The notes: generated by a model not told the origin, from the letters alone. A DNA stretch of 64,000 nucleotides from an uncultured Vampirovibrio sp. (GCA_910577395.1 CAJTLG010000002.1:153825-217824); one strand, 5' to 3'; positions 34,646 to 44,714 are shown, counted from the first letter of the stretch. Made by a program: numbers and translations.

Positions 34646-35761
34646 ATGAAACAGTGCACTAAAAACAAAATGACGTTAAATATAGGCCCGCAACACCCTT
34701 CAACCCACGGTGTACTGCGGATTACAACCGAATTGGAAGGCGAAAAAATCCTTAAATGCACGCCGCACCCCGGTTACCTCCACCGTGGCCTGGAAAAAGC
34801 CGCTGAAAACAGGCTTTTTGCTCAATATTTACCAATGGTAGACAGAATAGACTATTTGGCGGGTTTTTTCTATTCACAAGCCTATTTATCAGCAACAGAG
34901 GAGCTTTTAGAGATTGAATTACCGTTAAAAGCCCAATATACAAGGGTTTTAACCATGGAGCTTAACCGTATATCCTCTCATTTGCTGTGGTTAGGGTGTT
35001 ATATGACGGATTTAGGAGCTCAAGGCCCGATATTCTTTGCTTTTAGCCTAAGAAATGAAATTTTAAATATTTTTGAAAAAATTACAGGCGCCCGAATGAT
35101 GCATAATTACTACACTTTCGGAGGCGTTAAAGATGTTATAAAAAATGATATATTGGCTGAAATCCAACAATATATTGAAAATTTCCCTAAAAAATTTAAG
35201 ATTTTAGAAAATCTTATAAATGAAAATCCTATTTTTCTGGACAGAACAAAGGATTTAGGCGTTTTAAATACCCAAAATGCACTTATTTATTCAATTACAG
35301 GCCCAAATCTAAGGGCGAGCGGCAGCAATCTGGATTTCAGAAAAGAAAAGCCATATCTTATATATGATAAGCTTGAATTCAGCATCCCCACCGCATTTGA
35401 AGGCGATTGCTATTCAAGATACAAGGTAAGAATTGATGAAATAAAAATTTCACTTGGTTTGATAAATCAGTGTATAGACTGGCTTTTAGCCAATCAAAAC
35501 GGTGAAATCAACCTGGATATACGCCCTTTAACCGTTAAACCGAAGGCCGGCACGGCTGTAAGCTATACAGAGAGCGCAAGAGGGCTTGTTATGTGCCGTC
35601 TTGTTACAGACGGCAGCGATAAGCCGCAACGCGTAAAGTGGCGTACACCTTCGTTTTATGTCGTGCAAGTTCTTGAAAAGCTAATCCCCGGCAACGATTT
35701 AGCTGATTTAATGGCAATTTTTGGCAGTTTAGATGTGGTAATACCGGAGGTAGACAGGTGA
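34646..35761 (+). CDS. nuoD: NADH-quinone oxidoreductase subunit D
   Basis: A 371-residue 49-kDa-type subunit that lines the quinone cavity. It has LNIGPQHPSTHGVLRI with the quinone-contacting His, PHPGYLHRGLEKAAENR, MELNRISSHLLWLGCYMTDLG and the ending GSLDVVIPEVDR. I use the ATG at 34646 because GGAGGG lies 5 nt upstream and family proteins begin near here; an ATG at 34622 would overlap nuoC. Confidence 0.95.
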   Translation: MKQCTKNKMTLNIGPQHPSTHGVLRITTELEGEKILKCTPHPGYLHRGLEKAAENRLFAQYLPMVDRIDYLAGFFYSQAYLSATEELLEIELPLKAQYTRVLTMELNRISSHLLWLGCYMTDLGAQGPIFFAFSLRNEILNIFEKITGARMMHNYYTFGGVKDVIKNDILAEIQQYIENFPKKFKILENLINENPIFLDRTKDLGVLNTQNALIYSITGPNLRASGSNLDFRKEKPYLIYDKLEFSIPTAFEGDCYSRYKVRIDEIKISLGLINQCIDWLLANQNGEINLDIRPLTVKPKAGTAVSYTESARGLVMCRLVTDGSDKPQRVKWRTPSFYVVQVLEKLIPGNDLADLMAIFGSLDVVIPEVDR

Positions 35762-36765
35762 TAACAGCATTATATGGACTTTTCAGCTTTATAATTACCG
35801 CAATACTTGTTGTATTTGGCACCTTGTTGCTTGTATACCTTGAAAGACGCACCCTGGCTTTGTTTACACTGCGCTACGGACCGAACAGAACCGGCTATGA
35901 GGGCATTATGCAAACGGTTGCAGATGCTATAAAGCTGCTTGTCAAGGAAAATTGCACCCCAAAGGCAAGTCGGAAAATTTTGTTTTTTACAGCCCCGCTA
36001 ATCGTATTTTGCCCGATTATAAGTGCGTTTTGCCTCCTTCCGCTTAGCGGTAATTATATCCCGTTAAATATTGCGCCAAGCATCGTTTTGATTATGGCAT
36101 TAATCTCTACCCCTGTTATAGGCGTATTTTTAGCCGGTTTGTCAAGCGGAAATAAATATTCTCTCCTTGGCGCCATGCGCTCTATATCACAGGCGCTAAG
36201 TTTTGAAATCCCGCTTGGCATCTGTGTTTTAGCTATTACATTTATGGCGGGCACATTAAATATTAACGAAATAATTTTGGCTCAAAACAGCCCCTATGGA
36301 CTTTTTAACTGGTATTTCATACCGCAAATTCTTGGCTGTGTCGTATTTTTCATATGCACGCTAGCCCTTTTAAACAGAACCCCTTTTGACCTCTCTGAGG
36401 CCGAAAGTGAGTTTGTTTCCGGTTATAACGTTGAATATTCCGGAATAAAATTTGCAATGTTTTTTCTTGGGGAATATGCTCTTTTATTCCTGGTTTCGCT
36501 TGTTTTTACCGCCCTGTTTTTTGGCGGATACTTAAGTCCATTTGGGAATTGGATTTTACCGAATTCTTTTGTATTTTTGGAACAGATTTTCTGGTTAATT
36601 TTAAAAACATTTTTAGTAATTTTAACCATAATTTTAATCCGTGCAACACTCCCAAGATTAAGATATGACAGGCTTTTAGAGTTTTCTTATAAAATTCTTC
36701 TGCCGCTTGCGCTAATAAATCTGAATATAGCCGTTTTAATACGGTATTTTATGATTTCCAGGTAG
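35758..36765 (+). CDS. nuoH: NADH-quinone oxidoreductase subunit H
   Basis: A 335-residue, eight-helix membrane subunit that joins the arms at the quinone channel. Seen are ERRTLALFTLRYGPNRTGYEGIMQTVADAIKLL, SLLGAMRSISQALSFEIPLG and NRTPFDLSEAESEFVSGYNVEYSG. The GTG start at 35758 overlaps the nuoD stop (GTGA). Confidence 0.96.
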   Translation: MITALYGLFSFIITAILVVFGTLLLVYLERRTLALFTLRYGPNRTGYEGIMQTVADAIKLLVKENCTPKASRKILFFTAPLIVFCPIISAFCLLPLSGNYIPLNIAPSIVLIMALISTPVIGVFLAGLSSGNKYSLLGAMRSISQALSFEIPLGICVLAITFMAGTLNINEIILAQNSPYGLFNWYFIPQILGCVVFFICTLALLNRTPFDLSEAESEFVSGYNVEYSGIKFAMFFLGEYALLFLVSLVFTALFFGGYLSPFGNWILPNSFVFLEQIFWLILKTFLVILTIILIRATLPRLRYDRLLEFSYKILLPLALINLNIAVLIRYFMISR

Positions 36766-36773
36766 GTAAATAT

Positions 36774-37178
36774 ATGAAAGATAATGATTACAAATTGATT
36801 ACAGATTTTTTAAAGGGGGCAATTTCAATTATAAAGGCTCTGTATACCGTTTTAAGTCAGGCTTTTAAGCCAAGGGTAACACTTTTATATCCCGAAATTA
36901 AACCCGAAATACCCGAAAAATTTAGAGGACGCCTTGAATTAGACTACCAAAAGTGTATAGGCTGCGGAACTTGCACTAAACTGTGCCCTGCTTTAAATGT
37001 TCTTACCGTAAAAGATACTGAAAACGACGGCAAAAAGCTTGTAAATATTGATATTTCAAGATGTATATTCTGCGGAAACTGTGCCGATAATTGCCCAAAA
37101 GGTGCCTTAAATATGACAAAACAATACGAACTTGCAACAAATAATAAGAAAGATTTAATATTAAAATATGATGATTAA
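36774..37178 (+). CDS. nuoI: NADH-quinone oxidoreductase subunit I
   Basis: A 134-residue ferredoxin-like subunit with two [4Fe-4S] sites: Cys61, 64, 67 and 71, and Cys97, 100, 103 and 107. It passes electrons to NuoB. Because NuoEFG are absent, this subunit is the likely entry point for electrons from a soluble donor such as ferredoxin, as proposed for cyanobacterial NDH-1 and archaeal Fpo. Confidence 0.95.
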   Translation: MKDNDYKLITDFLKGAISIIKALYTVLSQAFKPRVTLLYPEIKPEIPEKFRGRLELDYQKCIGCGTCTKLCPALNVLTVKDTENDGKKLVNIDISRCIFCGNCADNCPKGALNMTKQYELATNNKKDLILKYDD

Positions 37179-37665
37179 CACAGTATTTTTTTACATTCTA
37201 AGTGCTATATGCCTGATAACGACCCTGTTTTGTCTGTTTAAAAAAGATACGGTAAGTACCGTTGCAGGGGCTGTCATTATATTTTGGGCGTTTTCAGGAT
37301 TTTACTTTATGCTTGGGGCGCCATACCTGGCAGCCGTACAGCTTATGCTATGGGGGGTTGGTATCAGCATTCTTATGATGTTTTCCGTTATGATGACATA
37401 TAAAAAAGATGATGAAAAAAACGGTTTTTTGTTTAACCTGAAAACTATTGCAACACCGGTAATTTGCGGAATTTTTATAATGCTTGTTGCGCCTTTTATT
37501 TTATATGGCTGCCGCGGGGAAAACACTCTTAAAATCCACAATATCAGTGATTTTGCAATCCTTTTATATAAAAATAACCCCCTGGGGTTTGAACTTACAG
37601 GCATACTTTTATTTTGCGCAATAGCAGGAATTGCAGCCATTATTGTAAAAAGGGGGAGGTGCTAA
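37168..37665 (+). CDS. nuoJ: NADH-quinone oxidoreductase subunit J
   Basis: A 165-residue, five-helix membrane subunit. The conserved helix-3 region is AVQLMLWGVGISILMMFSVMMT. It overlaps the nuoI end by 11 nt; a second ATG at 37171 is also possible. nuoK starts at the base after its stop. Confidence 0.92.
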   Translation: MMINTVFFYILSAICLITTLFCLFKKDTVSTVAGAVIIFWAFSGFYFMLGAPYLAAVQLMLWGVGISILMMFSVMMTYKKDDEKNGFLFNLKTIATPVICGIFIMLVAPFILYGCRGENTLKIHNISDFAILLYKNNPLGFELTGILLFCAIAGIAAIIVKRGRC

Positions 37666-38046
37666 ATGCCGGATAATACTATTGCAGCCCTATTTGCTGC
37701 AGCGGCTCCCGGGCTTTGCCACTATTTAATTTTGGCGCTTATAATATTTGTAACCGGCCTTATGATTATAATTACAAGCGGTACACTTATTAAAATCCTA
37801 ATAGGGTTTGAGCTTATGTTGAATGCCGTTTGTATAAATTTTGCAGCAATTGATGCCTTTAATAAAAACACGCCGCAAGGACAGATTTTTACCCTCATTA
37901 TAATGGCTGTCGGGGCAATAAATGTTGCTGCGGGGCTCGGGCTTATTTGCGCCGTATATTTTAAACTCAAAAAAATCGGAACAAATACTCTTGAAACCTT
38001 AAAATCAGAGGATTGTCCGGAAACTTTGGAAGAAGGTGAAATCTAA
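37666..38046 (+). CDS. nuoK: NADH-quinone oxidoreductase subunit K
   Basis: A 126-residue, three-helix antiporter-like subunit with IKILIGFELMLNAVCINFAA (conserved Glu) and GQIFTLIIMAVGAINVAAGLGLI (usually VAAAEAAIGLAI). The second conserved Glu of helix 3 (AAEAAIG) appears replaced here, reading AINVAAG. Its stop overlaps the nuoL start (TAATG). Confidence 0.93.
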   Translation: MPDNTIAALFAAAAPGLCHYLILALIIFVTGLMIIITSGTLIKILIGFELMLNAVCINFAAIDAFNKNTPQGQIFTLIIMAVGAINVAAGLGLICAVYFKLKKIGTNTLETLKSEDCPETLEEGEI

Positions 38047-39986
38047 TGAATATTGCTCAAAATTTATGGTTTTTATTGATTTTGCCGATACTTGCAGCAC
38101 TCTGCACATTGGTTCCTTCAAAATATATGTCACTGCCAAAAAAACAAATAACACTTGGGCTTTCGCTGCTTGCATCAGGGGTATCACTCATCATCACTTT
38201 GTTTAGCGCAAATTACCTTATGAATAACCCCGGAGAATTTTTTGAAACAAATATAATGTTTTTAGATGCAAGTGTATTTAAAATCCATATCGGGGCGCTT
38301 TTAGACAATGTTTCCGTATTTATGCTGACAATTTTGTATTTAATCACAATACCAGTGCAGGTATTTTCATTTAAATATATGGAACAGCCCGCAGAGGGTA
38401 ATGAAACTGCTTTCAGCCGGTATTTTATACTTTTAAATCTGTTTATTTTTTCAATGGCGGGGCTTATTTTAAGCACAAATTTAATCCAAACTTATATTTT
38501 TTGGGAGCTTGTCGGGCTTTTTAGTTATCTTTTAATAGGTTTTTACTATAAAAAACCGGAGGCAGAACAGGCCGCAAGAAAAACTTTTTTAATAAACAAA
38601 ATCGGGGATTTTGCCCTATTTGCAGCAATTTTAGGATTTACATGTTTCCTTGTACAGGATGCGGAAACTGTTTTATACCCTTTGCTCAGCTTAAATGATG
38701 TCAGCAGTTGGGGTTTAATGGCATATGTGCAGCTTGGACCATATATGTATGCCGCACTTTGTATTCTTATCATAATTGCAGGATTTACAAAATCAGCCCA
38801 AGTGCCTTTTCAGGTATGGCTTGCAGATGCAATGGAAGGCCCTGCGCCGGTAAGCGCTTTAATCCATGGTGCCACAATGGTAAGTGCCGGCGCATATTTG
38901 TTGATAAGGCTTTATCCTGCGTTGATTTTATCCCCGATAGCGTTAAAAATCATTGCCGCAATCGGTATATTAACCGCCATAATGTGCGCCGTTGTTGCCT
39001 TTGTGCAAAATGATATTAAAAAAATCCTGGCATTTTCCACATCATCCCAACTTGGCCTTGTATTTGCCGCCCTTGGCTGCGGAGCATACAGCGGGGCTAT
39101 TTTGCAGCTTGGAATGCATGGAATTGCAAAAGCTATGATGTTTCTTGTCGCGGGCATTATAATTCATAAGGGAATGTCAAAAAATATCAAATTCTTAGGA
39201 GGCTTAAGAGAGCATACACCATACCTTGCCGCTTTTTGGCTTTTAGGAACACTTTCACTTTCAGGCGTATTTTTTAGCGGGTTTTATGCTAAAGAAATGA
39301 TTTTAAGCCACCTGTATACATCAGGCCAGTTTGCAAGCCTAAGTTTTATTATAATTGCAGGATTTTTAAGTATCTTGTATTTGTTTAGGAGCTATTTTGT
39401 CATATTTGAAGACACTTATAAAGGCCGGTATGACTTTTCAAAAGATAAAAACAAATCATATGACGGTATTAATATATACCTTTTTGCGCCTGCCGGCGTA
39501 TTAGCATTTTTAACGGCATTTTTTGGCGGTTCAATTGCGCCTGATTTCCAAAGATATGTTTACATAATGCGTCAAAAACTATACCTGACAAGACACCCGG
39601 AGCTTGAAATTTCTATATTTATAGTATCGGGCCTTATAATTTACTTTATGTGGCAAATCTACGGTACAAAAAGATTTAAATTCAAAAAAATCCGTTTTAT
39701 TTACAGGTTCATAGTACTTCAGTTTTACATAAATAAAATGTTTGATTTTATATACAAAACCTTGATTAAAGGGGTTGCAAAAATCATTAAGACCATTGAT
39801 AAATATATAATTAACGGCTTTTGGAATTTTACGGGTCAAATTGCAAGATTTGGCGGCTATCTTGTTTCAAGGTTGCAAAACGGAAATATAAATTCATACA
39901 TATTTTACTCATTTCTGTTTCTAACTTCGGTACTTTTATGTGCCGCAATGGTATATATTAAGGGGCTTTCACATTATGGCGGATAA
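38046..39986 (+). CDS. nuoL: NADH-quinone oxidoreductase subunit L
   Basis: A 646-residue antiporter-like proton-pumping subunit with about 15 helices and the long lateral helix. Seen are FWELVGLFSYLLIGFYY, FTKSAQVPFQVWLADAMEGPAPVSALIHGATMVSAGAYL (Lys and His of the pumping path) and GGLREHTPYLAAFWLLGTLSLSGVF. Full length. Confidence 0.96.
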   Translation: MNIAQNLWFLLILPILAALCTLVPSKYMSLPKKQITLGLSLLASGVSLIITLFSANYLMNNPGEFFETNIMFLDASVFKIHIGALLDNVSVFMLTILYLITIPVQVFSFKYMEQPAEGNETAFSRYFILLNLFIFSMAGLILSTNLIQTYIFWELVGLFSYLLIGFYYKKPEAEQAARKTFLINKIGDFALFAAILGFTCFLVQDAETVLYPLLSLNDVSSWGLMAYVQLGPYMYAALCILIIIAGFTKSAQVPFQVWLADAMEGPAPVSALIHGATMVSAGAYLLIRLYPALILSPIALKIIAAIGILTAIMCAVVAFVQNDIKKILAFSTSSQLGLVFAALGCGAYSGAILQLGMHGIAKAMMFLVAGIIIHKGMSKNIKFLGGLREHTPYLAAFWLLGTLSLSGVFFSGFYAKEMILSHLYTSGQFASLSFIIIAGFLSILYLFRSYFVIFEDTYKGRYDFSKDKNKSYDGINIYLFAPAGVLAFLTAFFGGSIAPDFQRYVYIMRQKLYLTRHPELEISIFIVSGLIIYFMWQIYGTKRFKFKKIRFIYRFIVLQFYINKMFDFIYKTLIKGVAKIIKTIDKYIINGFWNFTGQIARFGGYLVSRLQNGNINSYIFYSFLFLTSVLLCAAMVYIKGLSHYGG

Positions 39987-41505
39987 TTTTATTTCATATT
40001 TATTCTCAATATCTGTTTTGGTGCTGCTGCCAATATTTGCAGGATTAATAGTAATCTCGCCCTTTTACCCTAATAACGCGGTTAAAATAAGGCGTTTTGC
40101 AAAAGGTTTTTGTGTATTTAATCTTATTTATTCACTGTTTTTTATGTTGTTTACAGGAAGTGAAATTGGGCATCCTGACGGTAATTTTAGCTTTATTTAC
40201 ACACTGCCGATTGAAATATTGCCAAATATTACCCTTTCTTTTGCAATGGATAATTTTTCGGCACTTATGTGTGTTTTAACATGCTTTATAATGCTGATTG
40301 CACTTGTTGCATCAAAAAGTATGATTATTTCAAAACAAAAATTATTCTACAGCCTTATGTTGCTTCTTCAGGGGGCGATTTTAGGCATATTTACAGCAAA
40401 TAATCTGTTTACCTTTGTTCTGTTTTGGGAACTTGAGCTTATCCCTGTATATTTTTTAATTTCCATGTGGGGCGGGGCAAGTGCTAAAAAAAGTGCTCAA
40501 AAATTTATTCTGTTTACATTTGCAGGCTCTGTTTTTATGTTGATTGCAACTGCTCTTATATATGCTTATGGCGCCGATGCGGGCATCCCGCTTGATTTTG
40601 GAACATTATTTGAAAAGGCCGGGGATTTTCCTGTCTTACTGCAGCTTGTTGTATCGTTAGGTTTTGTTTTGGCATTTATCGTAAAACTTCCCGTATTCGG
40701 GTTCCACAGCTGGCTTGCAGATGCACATACGGATGCGCCAACACCTGTAAGCATGGTTTTAGCCGGAATTTTACTTAAAACAGGGGCTTATGGATTAATA
40801 AGAATTAACCTGCAAATGTTTCAGGAAGTGTTCCAACTAATCGCGCCGTCATTAATTTTCCTTGGGGCGCTTGGTGTTTTATGGGCCTCATATACGGCAA
40901 TAGCACAAAGCGATATAAAACGGATGATTGCATTCTCTTCAATTGCACATATGGGTATTATATTAATCGGGATAGCATCATTTTCCGATTTCGGGCTTAA
41001 CGGTGCAGTATTTCATATGGTTTCTCATGCCCTTATATCGGCAGGACTGTTTATGGGTGCCGGAATAATATATCAAAAATTCAAAACACGAAAATTGGAA
41101 TTACTTGGCAGATTATCCGGATATATGCCGCATTTTACTGTGCTTATTATGTTTTTAGGGCTTGCCGCAATAGGTATGCCTCTTACAATGGGTTTTCCCG
41201 GTGAAATTATGTCCCTTGCGGGCGGTTTCATATCTCCGCTTGTAGATACTGAATATTTTGCATCAAATCTTATTCAACCCTCCGTGTTATTTGCAGTCAC
41301 AGGCATTATTCTTTCTGCAACATACATTTTAAGGCTGTTTCATAAAACCTTTTTTGGCATTCCGCAGAACGAACCACAAAACAACCCCTTGCGCGAAAAA
41401 ATAAGACTTTCAAACCACCAAATAGCGGTTTTAAGCATTCTTGCGCTTGGCATTATAATATTTGGATTATACCCAATGGGAATTATTAATATGATTGCCT
41501 TTTAG
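39976..41505 (+). CDS. nuoM: NADH-quinone oxidoreductase subunit M
   Basis: About 509 residues, antiporter-like pumping subunit: FVLFWELELIPVYFLISMWGG with the conserved Glu, VKLPVFGFHSWLADAHTDAPTPVSMVLAGILLKTGAYGL. I use the ATG at 39976 (AAGGGG upstream); it overlaps nuoL by 11 nt. An ATG at 39940 adds 12 unlikely residues. Confidence 0.95.
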   Translation: MADNFISYLFSISVLVLLPIFAGLIVISPFYPNNAVKIRRFAKGFCVFNLIYSLFFMLFTGSEIGHPDGNFSFIYTLPIEILPNITLSFAMDNFSALMCVLTCFIMLIALVASKSMIISKQKLFYSLMLLLQGAILGIFTANNLFTFVLFWELELIPVYFLISMWGGASAKKSAQKFILFTFAGSVFMLIATALIYAYGADAGIPLDFGTLFEKAGDFPVLLQLVVSLGFVLAFIVKLPVFGFHSWLADAHTDAPTPVSMVLAGILLKTGAYGLIRINLQMFQEVFQLIAPSLIFLGALGVLWASYTAIAQSDIKRMIAFSSIAHMGIILIGIASFSDFGLNGAVFHMVSHALISAGLFMGAGIIYQKFKTRKLELLGRLSGYMPHFTVLIMFLGLAAIGMPLTMGFPGEIMSLAGGFISPLVDTEYFASNLIQPSVLFAVTGIILSATYILRLFHKTFFGIPQNEPQNNPLREKIRLSNHQIAVLSILALGIIIFGLYPMGIINMIAF

Positions 41506-41534
41506 GCACTTTAAACCTTTTAAAAGGAGAACAA

Positions 41535-43073
41535 ATGAAAAACGGATTAATATATTTTATATCAGATTTTATATTAATATTAGGATTTATTTTATCAATA
41601 TTCCGAAACTTTGATAAAGGAAAAACCATAACCGGAAAACCTGCAAAACCCGGCAGGCATTTGAATTTTTTAATTTGTATACTTGTTTTTATGCTGATTG
41701 GTTTTTTGCCTGTATGCAGTACTTTATTTACAAATATCCCGGGTGTTACCCAAGTGCAACCCTTGGAAATATCTTTCCTTAACAATTCAATAATTGTAAA
41801 TTCACTTGGTTTTGTGTTCAAGTTTCTTATAACCCTAAGTGCGCTTGTTTGCACAGTTTTGTCATACGGTTTTATAAAAAAACTTAACCACAAAACACCA
41901 AAATTTATCACCTTGTTTTTATCCGCATTGATTGGGGCATACGGAATAACCGCAGCCAATGATTTTATATCGCTTTTTGTATCAATTGAAATCCTTTCAA
42001 TGGCAGTATATTTTCTTATATCCTGCTTTAATAACACTGATGTTAAATGCAGCCGCCCGATTGAGGCGGGGATAAAATATTTTATAATTAACGAAACCGC
42101 AAGCTGTTTTATGCTGCTTGGCATCAGCTATATTTATTTGTGCCTCGGTACAATCAATTTTGCTGACATTAGCCTTATACAGCTAAATAAAATTCTGCCC
42201 GTTAATCCTCTTTTAAATATTGCGGAAATTTTACTATTCCTGTCGCTTGTATTTAAAATTGGGGCTTTCCCTTTATATTTATGGGTTATGGATGTATTTA
42301 AAGGGTCAGATTATTCGGCAGGGGTCTTTATATCATCCGTTGTAAAAATAACGGCCGTGCTTGCAATAATTAAGCCGATATTAAGTCTTGGATATTTTGG
42401 AAGTGTATTGAATTTTGCACTCATATTATCTGCCGTAATCACACTTATTATAGGAAATTTGCTTGCCTTAAGAATTGTTAAAAAAGAAGGCCCCCTCAAA
42501 GATTTTTTAGGAGCTTCGACAATTGCAAATATAGGCTATGTATTTTTGGGCATTTCCTTTCTCACTGTAAATTCAATAACATCTGCAATTTACTACCTGA
42601 TTGCATATTTGATTATGAATTTTGCACTTTGGGGCGGTTTTATGCTGATTTCAAGAAACTTTAAAAAACAGTCCGAATGCAATGAAAATTTATCGGCACT
42701 TAAAGGCATATCTTATATAAGCCCGTTTTTTGGAACAGTATTTTCCATTTGCATATTTTCTTTTGCAGGGTTGCCGCCTGCAATCGGATTTAGTGCAAAA
42801 TTTTACCTCTTTGTTGAAATTTTAAGAAGCGGAGTATGGGCGGTTTATCCGTTGATTTTTGCAGGCCTTGCCTCAATTTTTGCAGTTTATTATTATTTTA
42901 AAATTATATACATAATATTCTCTAAACCACAGAATATGAACATATACAAAAGAAAATCCGTGTTTGACAAGTTTAACGCATATACATTTGTTTTATCAAT
43001 ATGTGCCATATTATTGATTGCGGGATTTTTTATGAGTGCACCGTTAATTGATACATTAAAAGGCATCCTCTAA
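41535..43073 (+). CDS. nuoN: NADH-quinone oxidoreductase subunit N
   Basis: A 512-residue antiporter-like subunit and last gene of the operon. Motifs: FISLFVSIEILSMAVYFLISCF with the conserved Glu, LVFKIGAFPLYLWVMDVFKGSDYSAGVFISSVVKI, and SFAGLPPAIGFSAKFYLF. AAAAGGAGA precedes the ATG. Downstream is a terminator; nuoE, nuoF and nuoG are not in the operon. Confidence 0.94.
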   Translation: MKNGLIYFISDFILILGFILSIFRNFDKGKTITGKPAKPGRHLNFLICILVFMLIGFLPVCSTLFTNIPGVTQVQPLEISFLNNSIIVNSLGFVFKFLITLSALVCTVLSYGFIKKLNHKTPKFITLFLSALIGAYGITAANDFISLFVSIEILSMAVYFLISCFNNTDVKCSRPIEAGIKYFIINETASCFMLLGISYIYLCLGTINFADISLIQLNKILPVNPLLNIAEILLFLSLVFKIGAFPLYLWVMDVFKGSDYSAGVFISSVVKITAVLAIIKPILSLGYFGSVLNFALILSAVITLIIGNLLALRIVKKEGPLKDFLGASTIANIGYVFLGISFLTVNSITSAIYYLIAYLIMNFALWGGFMLISRNFKKQSECNENLSALKGISYISPFFGTVFSICIFSFAGLPPAIGFSAKFYLFVEILRSGVWAVYPLIFAGLASIFAVYYYFKIIYIIFSKPQNMNIYKRKSVFDKFNAYTFVLSICAILLIAGFFMSAPLIDTLKGIL

Positions 43074-43095
43074 TTACAAAGGATGCCTTATTAAA
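43059..43095. terminator. Putative terminator at the end of nuo operon
   Basis: AAGGCATCC (43060-43068) pairs with GGATGCCTT (43081-43089). The nuoN stop codon is in the loop. The T run is weak on the plus strand and better (TTTT) on the minus strand, so it may also serve the 43120 gene. Confidence 0.6.
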
Positions 43096-43119
43096 ACAAA
43101 ACCTAAATTAATATATAAA

Positions 43120-43566
43120 TTACAGATTTTCAATCTCTTCAACAGGTGCAGTATCCTGAACATTAACGCTTTCAGTTTTCTTTTCTTTCTGCACTGCTGT
43201 TTCTTTTTCTTTATCTTTTGCTACAAATGGTGAATCCATTTCAAACCAATCGTTTGTAAATGTTATTTCATGTCTGCCAAAAAGGCCGTCATCTTGTGCA
43301 GGGTCGAGCCATCTTTTAACAACCGTATACCATTTTGATTTTTCATCAGTGGCATTTGAAAGCGGGTCCATATTGTAATATGGTTCTATTGTACCGTTTG
43401 AATGGTTATATCTGACAGTATCGGTAACATGCGTCATACCTGAACTGAACCCTTGGGCTTTTATAGCTTGCACCGTAGCTGTATCTTCTGCCTGAATATA
43501 AGCAAAAGCGCCTGAAGTAAGCCCTAAGCCGCCTAAAATGCAAAGTGTTATTGCAAATTTTTTCAT
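43120..43566 (-). CDS. Exported hypothetical protein
   Basis: A 148-residue protein with a signal peptide (MKKFAITLCILGGLGLTSGAFA). The mature part has VTDTVRYNHSNGTIEPYYNMDPLSN and a Lys/Glu/Val-rich end (KEKETAVQKEKKTESVNVQD). GAGG lies upstream of the ATG. I recognise no family. It is transcribed alone between nuoN and ispG, possibly from its own promoter. Confidence 0.65.
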   Translation of the reverse strand: MKKFAITLCILGGLGLTSGAFAYIQAEDTATVQAIKAQGFSSGMTHVTDTVRYNHSNGTIEPYYNMDPLSNATDEKSKWYTVVKRWLDPAQDDGLFGRHEITFTNDWFEMDSPFVAKDKEKETAVQKEKKTESVNVQDTAPVEEIENL

Positions 43567-43655
43567 AATGTAAAATCCTCAAATTAAGTACTTTTATTTT
43601 ACTAATATTATTATATATTATTATCCATTTTTAACCAACTGTTTAGTGTAATTTT

Positions 43656-44714
43656 TTATCCTAAATCCTGAATTATTAAATTTTCAAATTCATCAAGCAG
43701 GTCTTTTTCTTTAACTTTTTTAACCAAAACACCTTTTTTAAAGATATACCCTTCCCCTATAGCGCCCGCTATACCGTAATCCGCATCCTTTGCCTCATTA
43801 GGGCCGTTAACAGGGCATCCCATAGTTGCAATTGTAACAGATTGTTTCAAATTTTTAAATTTACCCCTAAATCTATCCTCCACCATATGTGCCAAGCCTA
43901 TTAAATCTATTTGGCACCTGCCGCAGGTAGGGCAGGAAACAAAATTAACCCCTTCTTTTCTTAATTTTAAAGCTTTTAAGATATCAATACCTGCTCTCAC
44001 TTCTTCCACCGGATTTTCTGTTAAAGACACTCTTATCGTATCCCCGATACCCTGAGATAAAAGACTGCCAAGACCTATAGCGGATTTTATAATACCACCC
44101 CTCAAGGTTCCGGCTTCCGTCACACCAAGATGCAAGGGATAAGGAATTTTATCATATATCATCCTGTAAGCATCAATTGTTGTCTGCACATCAGATGATT
44201 TTAAAGATACCTTAATAAGATGAAAATCATTATCTTCAAGTATTTTTATATGGTCCAGTGCACTTTTTACCATTTTTTGGGCAAGCGTAAGGGTTTTATC
44301 CTCGATTAAATATTTTTCTAAAGACCCGCCATTAACCCCTATTCTTATAGGAGTTAAGGTTTTCTTTGCCATATCAACCACTTTTTTAACGTGCTCTTCC
44401 CCGCCAATGTTACCGGGATTTAGACGAAGTGCATCAATCCCTGCCTCCATTGCCGTAAGGGCAAGTCTGTAATCAAAATGAATATCCGCAACCAGAGGTA
44501 CAGGGGATTTTTCTTTAATTTCTTTTAAGCAGGCGGCACATTCTTTATTTAAAACAGCAAGGCGTACTATTTCGCACCCCTCGTCTGCAAGCTCCTTTAT
44601 CTGCGCAACGGTTTTTTTTACATCATTTGTTTTGGTGTTTGTCATAGACTGCACACTAACCGGTGCCCCTGCGCCAATCTTTACATCCCCTATTTTAATT
44701 TGAATTTTTTCCAT
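43656..44714 (-). CDS. ispG: 4-hydroxy-3-methylbut-2-enyl diphosphate synthase
   Basis: A 352-residue [4Fe-4S] enzyme of the MEP isoprenoid pathway. It starts with KIGDVKIGAGAPVSVQSMTNTKT, has LVADIHFDYRLALTAMEAG and RLNPGNIG, and the cluster Cys in SCPTCGRCQIDL and MGCPVNGPNEA. Full length of the short bacterial form. ispE of the same pathway lies at 55.7 kb. Confidence 0.97.
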   Translation of the reverse strand: MEKIQIKIGDVKIGAGAPVSVQSMTNTKTNDVKKTVAQIKELADEGCEIVRLAVLNKECAACLKEIKEKSPVPLVADIHFDYRLALTAMEAGIDALRLNPGNIGGEEHVKKVVDMAKKTLTPIRIGVNGGSLEKYLIEDKTLTLAQKMVKSALDHIKILEDNDFHLIKVSLKSSDVQTTIDAYRMIYDKIPYPLHLGVTEAGTLRGGIIKSAIGLGSLLSQGIGDTIRVSLTENPVEEVRAGIDILKALKLRKEGVNFVSCPTCGRCQIDLIGLAHMVEDRFRGKFKNLKQSVTIATMGCPVNGPNEAKDADYGIAGAIGEGYIFKKGVLVKKVKEKDLLDEFENLIIQDLG

